From NCBI GenBank assembly GCA_030533445.1, contig CM060066.1, positions 31,217,235 to 31,281,234 of the forward strand: a DNA stretch of 64,000 nt. Reading direction: 5' to 3'. Made by a program: the position numbers and the translations under genes. This document shows, piece by piece, positions 58,726-64,000 of the stretch (position 1 is the stretch's first letter; every line of letters starts with the position of its first letter). The notes under the pieces were generated by a model that worked only from the letters and a program-made list of their open reading frames with translations, was not told where the DNA came from and ran no database searches. This DNA is from Cyprinodon diabolis (taxonomy: Eukaryota; Chordata; Actinopteri; Cyprinodontiformes; Cyprinodontidae).

Positions 58726-60980
58726 GTGACTTGAAACTGAATTCGATATGAGCAGAGATTAGGACCTTAACCCAACCATAATCCTGTTGGGACCATTGAT
58801 CGGTCCCAACAGGATTAAGGTTGATTCTAAACCCTAAAATCGGGGAGCAGAGCAGCTGCTTCGCTGAGCTGTGGACATTTAAGTCCTGGGTCTGACACCG
58901 GCCAAGAGTTCCTCTTTGAATGAAAATAGGAGAAGTGAATGTAGGGTGGCAGGAGGCCAGGTTGTGGAGGATGTGGGCACACCACATTTTCATTTCCTCA
59001 GTAAGTTGCTCTAATGGGCCAGCTGTGGTGTTAGTGTGGCAACAGCAGGCTTGAGAAGTTTCAGGAATCACACCACAGCAAGCAAGCTGGATCAAAGCAT
59101 GTGCAATAAGACCTGTGAACCTAATCCTGATCCTTATGGGTTAGAAGTGGGTGGAGTTCTGTGGAGAGGTCAGTAACAGTCAGTTACTTACCTGCAAATT
59201 AAACCTGAGCTTCAGCTCTTATAAATATTAGCTTCAGCCTTTTTTTCTGTGTGCTGTTTTAAACAACATGCATCATGAAAATGACACAACAAGAAGAGGG
59301 GTGTGACATCAATGGAGGAAATGTTTGTCAAATCAGTTAAGATCAGATTTAGTCCAGGTGCTGCAATTTTCAAGCAACCAACACCTCAAAAAATCCCCAT
59401 ATTATTATATCAATGCTATTTCTATTATTATTACGACAGGTTCCTAATAGAGCGGCTTGGCCTACATTTAGAGGTCAATAAAGCAAAAGTGTTTTAGTGA
59501 CACTAGGCTACTGCACAAAACAAGAGTTATACAAACCACTTAATTTGCATTTGTAATAAGATGCAGATGGATATCTGCAATGCTTTTTATTAGTTGCGGT
59601 TTGCATTCTCAGCACAATTACAGAGAAGCAGGTAGGTGTTCAACTGGATTTCATTAAACTTCAGAAACAAATTGATTTCTGTACAGCTCTTTCCACCACT
59701 TAATTACTCCTACATAGCATGTCTACAGAATTTCAATTGCAGACCTTACCATTCCTGAAAGATTAAAAAAGAAAATAAAAAACACAATTCAGACAATTAT
59801 ATTGTGGAGCTGTGAGAAAGTGAGTCCCATTCACATGAGATCAAATAATAACATTAATCACAGTAGCTGGTAAATGACTTGGCTTGTTTACTCCTGAGAT
59901 GTTAAATGAGAAGCTGTGGTATTGGTTTGAGGTTAAAGCCTCACCTCAGCCTACACAATTTCCCAGCAGGTAATTTGAATGAAAAAACGGTAGCTATGTT
60001 TATCTTTCAGTGCAGAGAGGCGAGAGTTATTCTTAGGTATGTTCCTGATATAGAACATTGAAGTTAAAAAAAGGTATCTTAGATTACTGTGATAAGCGTT
60101 TACAACTTGAACCACACATCCAGGAATTATAGAAAACAGACATTAAGGAAGCAGTCTCTTTTTATTGCAGGAACCTTAGAATACAACATTCATCTCCAGT
60201 ACAATAGATAAAGAAAACACACATATTCTACTGCCTTCCAAACACACACAAGCACTGTTCAATAAATTTATCTTTAATCCTTCTCAGATCAAACTAATCT
60301 ATGAATGCTATATTGGTTTCAACCACACTAAAGTTTAATGCAATGCATAGTTCAGTTTTATTTTATCTTAACTATTTTAATTTGCACCACTCACGCGAAA
60401 ACCTTAATTCATAAAATGAATTAAACAATCAGTACAGCTGAGCTGAGAAGGAAAAGGTCTGTATATCTTTCAGCTACACTTTCAGAGTATTCAAAGTGGG
60501 AGGTTCCTTCTCCGACTTCGGCTCTTTGTTTTTTTCATATGTGATGGAAGCCTAAATGCAAAACAGACTATTTCCAATACATGCTATTGAGGTGAGGGGG
60601 GCATAACCCTAAATTAAAAAAACAAAAAAAAAACAAAAACATGTTAAGGTGTCATGGAAATTCCTGCAAGAAAGAAAAAACAATGACTTTTATTAGGCAA
60701 ACAGCATGCCGTTTTCTAAACAGAATAAAAAAAGAATGAAGTTAAAAATACTTTTAGAAAAAAAAAGGTAAGCCTTTGCTATTAGAAAATATAAAACACT
60801 TAAATAGGGACTGGGAGAATCACAGATGCCGTAAGTGAGTGATTGTATAAGCTGCGTCCACATTTCATCACTGAATGGCCATCTCCAAGTTCTCTGCTCA
60901 GTGTTTTTTTGTTCTTTTTTGTTTTATTGTTTGTTTTAAAGTCATTGTTCTCAGAGTCTAATGATAAAGGTCTGTAACCC
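58726..60980. other. Intergenic stretch without recognised gene
   Basis: At 58778-58823 there is a short palindrome, AATCCTGTTGGGACC against GGTCCCAACAGGATT. Otherwise AT-rich, without gene or clear repeat. Confidence 0.45.
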
Positions 60981-60984
60981 CTAA

Positions 60985-61338
60985 AGGTATAGTGGATGAT
61001 TTTCGCGAAATTTTTGAAAAGACCCGCCCTCTACAGATTAAAAAAAATACACATGCACAACCCTTTGCCCGCTACCGAGAGGGAACGCTTATTAAATGCG
61101 TTTGAAAGCTTGCACAAACCCATTTCTCCTCGTGCGCGCTCTGTTTAAAAGTTGCTGTTTGCATAGCTCATACAAACTTACTTTCTAAAGGAAGATTTGC
61201 AATTTTTCCACTATGTCAGACTAACCACCGGTAAGTGAAAAGGGGGACTAGCACGTAAACATATTACCAGAATTGACAATTAGGAGGACCACTTATTTTG
61301 ATGATCCACCCGGAAAAACAACATCCTCCACTATACCA
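60985..61338. mobile_element. Uninterrupted copy of the 6.4-kb MITE
   Basis: 354 bp with ends AGGTATAGTGGATGAT and ATCCTCCACTATACC. In reverse orientation it matches the split MITE at 6419-12110 through most of its length, including TTGTGCATGTGTATTTTT at the point where the chromovirus went in elsewhere. The TTAA flanks are decayed here (CTAA and ATGA). Confidence 0.85.
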
Positions 61339-61339
61339 T

Positions 61340-62040
61340 GAAGTTATCAAGACACACAGAAGACCTGACATTGTTTGAACTATGCAGGCTTAACAGTAAA
61401 AATGTATGCTCCATATATGTTTACTTTTGTAAATGTACTTTTATTTTATATGTTTAAATCCATCTAAGAATGTTAAGGATGTTAAATGTAAAAAAATATA
61501 TATAGTATCTGCTTCCAGAGTGGACTTAATAACTTATGATCAGTTATACACTTTAGTTTCTCATTTCTGCACCTACCATTACAAAGTATATATGTGATTA
61601 TGTATATAAGACAACATTGCCTGGTGAAATCTGGCTGCTTTCCTTTCAAAGGAGACCATTGATAAGAGTAGCAGTCACACCATCCTTCCTTGCTTGTTTT
61701 GTTCATTGTTCACATTTGATTGTCAGTTTGTTACCCAGAATGACAAAAAGGCTGATTAACTTGAACATGAGCATTCAGGCTGAGATTGCTTAAGAATCAT
61801 TGAATACTTAGACGATTTAGGACCTTAGATAAATGTAAACTTGGTCCTCTGATCAGACTGTCATAAAAAAAAAAAATAATAATTATATGCAATAAAAGAG
61901 AAAAAAATAATAGAAGCTACTTTGGCCTGTGGTTTGAATGTAGCTTTACATTGTTCAGTGAATTAATAAATTAATCAGAACAATCAAGTAGAATTACAAA
62001 TTTAACTCATAAACTCCCGTTCTGTAAAACACATTCCTTC
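61340..62040. other. Intergenic stretch without recognised gene
   Basis: AT-rich DNA with no gene or repeat end that I can recognise. Confidence 0.45.
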
Positions 62041-62044
62041 TGTA

Positions 62045-62125
62045 GAATAGAATAGAATAGAATAGAATAGAATAGAATAGAATAGAAAATCCCTTTATTG
62101 TCCCACAATGGGGAAATTCTGGTCC
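62045..62125 (+). repeat. (TAGAA)n microsatellite with LINE-tail-like flank
   Basis: About eight copies of a 5-base unit followed by CCCTTTATTGTCCCACAATG and GGGGAAATTC, a 3' tail motif of fish retroposons. Confidence 0.75.
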
Positions 62126-63520
62126 CCAATTTTTTCCCCCCTATGTTTTGGTCCCTATGTTGTTTCTGTGGACTGATGGCTGATGACAGAAACATCTCTT
62201 TCCTCCCTACTGTGCTAGTTTTCTATGACCTGCTCTCCTTTCCTCTTTCCTGTACATCTCTGCTTCAGCACCCCTTAATAAGCTGCAAGCCCATTACAAA
62301 ACGTCTGTAGAGTTTTATTGCCTGCTAAAGGAGCAGTTAAGCTTTTAGACTGAATTCATTTGTGAAAGTGAGTAAGTTCACACCTTCAGTTGGCCCAGTT
62401 TGCTTTCACTCAGATGTCTTCAAACTAGGAAACAGCATCATGTAGCTGTAACAGATTGTTTTAAGGCGCATATTAATTATTTCGATGAAAATCCATCTTG
62501 CTACTTTGGCGTTCAAATTTGTCGCCTCAACCCCTGCCTCTCTTCACTACTGCCTGAAGCACACAAGACAATTATATATTTAAGCCAGAGTTTCCTAACT
62601 GCCATTGTGCTGTTTTTAGTAAAGGGATGATAAAGAAAGAAATCTGTCCAAATAAAGTCCAAAAAATTAACATTTATTATAAAAAAAACTCAAACAAACC
62701 ACGTGAAAATGATAATGAGCCTCTATTTGCATACTAATTAGTTATTGCAAAATTAACTACTTTATGAGATACTGTATGATCTACCAGTTGACAGTAACAG
62801 CATCTAAAGGGGGTCTGTTTGTGTGAAGTGGGTAATAAAGACATTTTAAAAATGTTGTTTGCACTAAGTACCTAGTCCATGGTACAAAATTAGTTAATTA
62901 ATTAATAAGTAAACTCTTATAGTGATTTCCCAAAAATAAAAAATAGAATAAATTCACAGAAGGCACTAAAGCAATATAGAAGTAGGTGTGTAAAAATGCC
63001 CTAATTTAGCTATATCTGTTGGCATGTATTATTTTTTTTTACTCTTAGTCTTTTAGCATAATTTACTCATAATTTAAATGGCCATTTATTTTGGCTAATA
63101 CTGGAGAACATTATATTAATGATCATCAGGAGAACCACAGCAATCAACACATTTCACACTTTATCAGTCATAGGAGATGTTTGCGGTATGAAGGACTGAT
63201 GTTTGAGATTCTGAGTTATTATGTTTCTGTCCTTCTAAATCCTGAGCCATAAACGGCATGCTGTGCGTCAATTTTAAACACTCTTTCACAGCCCATCATA
63301 TTTCATAATATTCCTGGTACTCATCCTGACAGATGCTCCAACCTGATTCAATTTAATTACGTATTTTTCTTAAAAGACTTTGTATGAAAACCCTAATTAG
63401 TATTTTTTTCTAGTCTTTTTTACTAACCTTTGAGACAGATCTTTCTTATGAACATTTAAGCTCAAAACCTCTGATGGAACTAAATAATGCTTTCTATAAG
63501 AAACAGAACAACTTCTCCTT
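62126..63520. other. Intergenic stretch without recognised gene
   Basis: Only short, unremarkable ORFs. No structured RNA or repeat boundary noticed. Confidence 0.45.
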
Positions 63521-63525
63521 ACTAG

Positions 63526-63945
63526 TCAATCCATCCATCCATCCATCCATCCGCCCGTCTGTCCATCCGTCCTTTCATCTGTCCATCCTTCAATCCGTCC
63601 GCCCGTCCTTCCATCTATCTGTCCTTCAATCTGTCCGTCCTTCTATCTGTCTGTCCATCCATTTTTTTCCCATCCGTCCGTCTGTCTGTCCATCCTTCCA
63701 TCCGTCCATCCATCCATCAGTTGTCAATCCATTCATCCGTCTGTCCTTCCATCCGTCCATCCATCCATCTATCCATCCATCCGCCCGTCCGTCCATCCGT
63801 CTGTCTGTCTGTTCTTCTGTTCATCCTTCCATCCATCCTTTTGTCCGCTCTTCCATCCATCCATCCATCCATCCATCCATCCATCCATCCATCCATCCAT
63901 CCATCCATCCATCCATCCATTTGTCTGTCCTTCCATCCGTCCATC
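63526..63945 (+). repeat. Large (ATCC)n-type satellite
   Basis: About 420 bp of imperfect 4-base repeats (CATC, CGTC, TGTC variants) with a pure (ATCC)n core at 63850-63920. It is the complementary unit to the (TGGA)n at 4371 but has many more variants, so it is older or derived separately. Frames through it encode His-Pro-Ser repeats only. Confidence 0.9.
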
Positions 63946-64000
63946 CTTCTATTATACCCAGGTATTCCTTGGACTCATTGGTTGTGAGGGTTGGAGGGAT

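Overview
The window reads as nuclear DNA of a teleost fish, probably a spiny-rayed one. The genes are split by short GT-AG introns, and their proteins are vertebrate Wiz, peroxiredoxin-2 and JunB. The spaces between are packed with fish-type transposons: Tc1-like, hAT-like, Harbinger-like, L2 and other LINE pieces, Ty3 chromovirus LTRs, and (TGGA)n/(ATCC)n satellites. The species cannot be fixed from this sequence alone.

Three host genes occupy about 20-45 kb. wiz (minus strand, 8 exons, 33268 down to 20981) encodes a 782-residue short-type Wiz with six C2H2 fingers. prdx2 (plus strand, 5 coding exons, 36173 to 40549) encodes a complete 197-residue 2-Cys peroxiredoxin and lies head-to-head with wiz. 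junb (minus strand, 44346-43360) is intronless, 328 residues, and lies tail-to-tail with prdx2. PRDX2 and JUNB are also close neighbours on human chromosome 19p13, so this looks like a conserved linkage.

0-20 kb is almost entirely mobile DNA. It holds LTR and LINE pieces, a decayed Ty3/gypsy chromovirus inside a TTAA-flanked MITE, an apparently intact three-exon IS630/Tc1-superfamily transposon (12308-14848), and a dead Tc1-like element inside another DNA transposon. 45-64 kb has no gene I can recognise. It holds broken Tc1-like copies, a degenerate THAP-domain ORF, two solo-LTR candidates, an L2 copy and satellites.

The main theme is nesting. At least six insertions-into-insertions can be read at base resolution or close to it, several with target-site duplications. 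The most interesting items are the intact intron-bearing transposon, the chromovirus whose LTR/leader pairing predicts Tf1-like self-priming, and a 0.9-kb fold-back element in a wiz intron. I found no CRISPR array, tRNA or rRNA gene, and no clear new multi-gene system.
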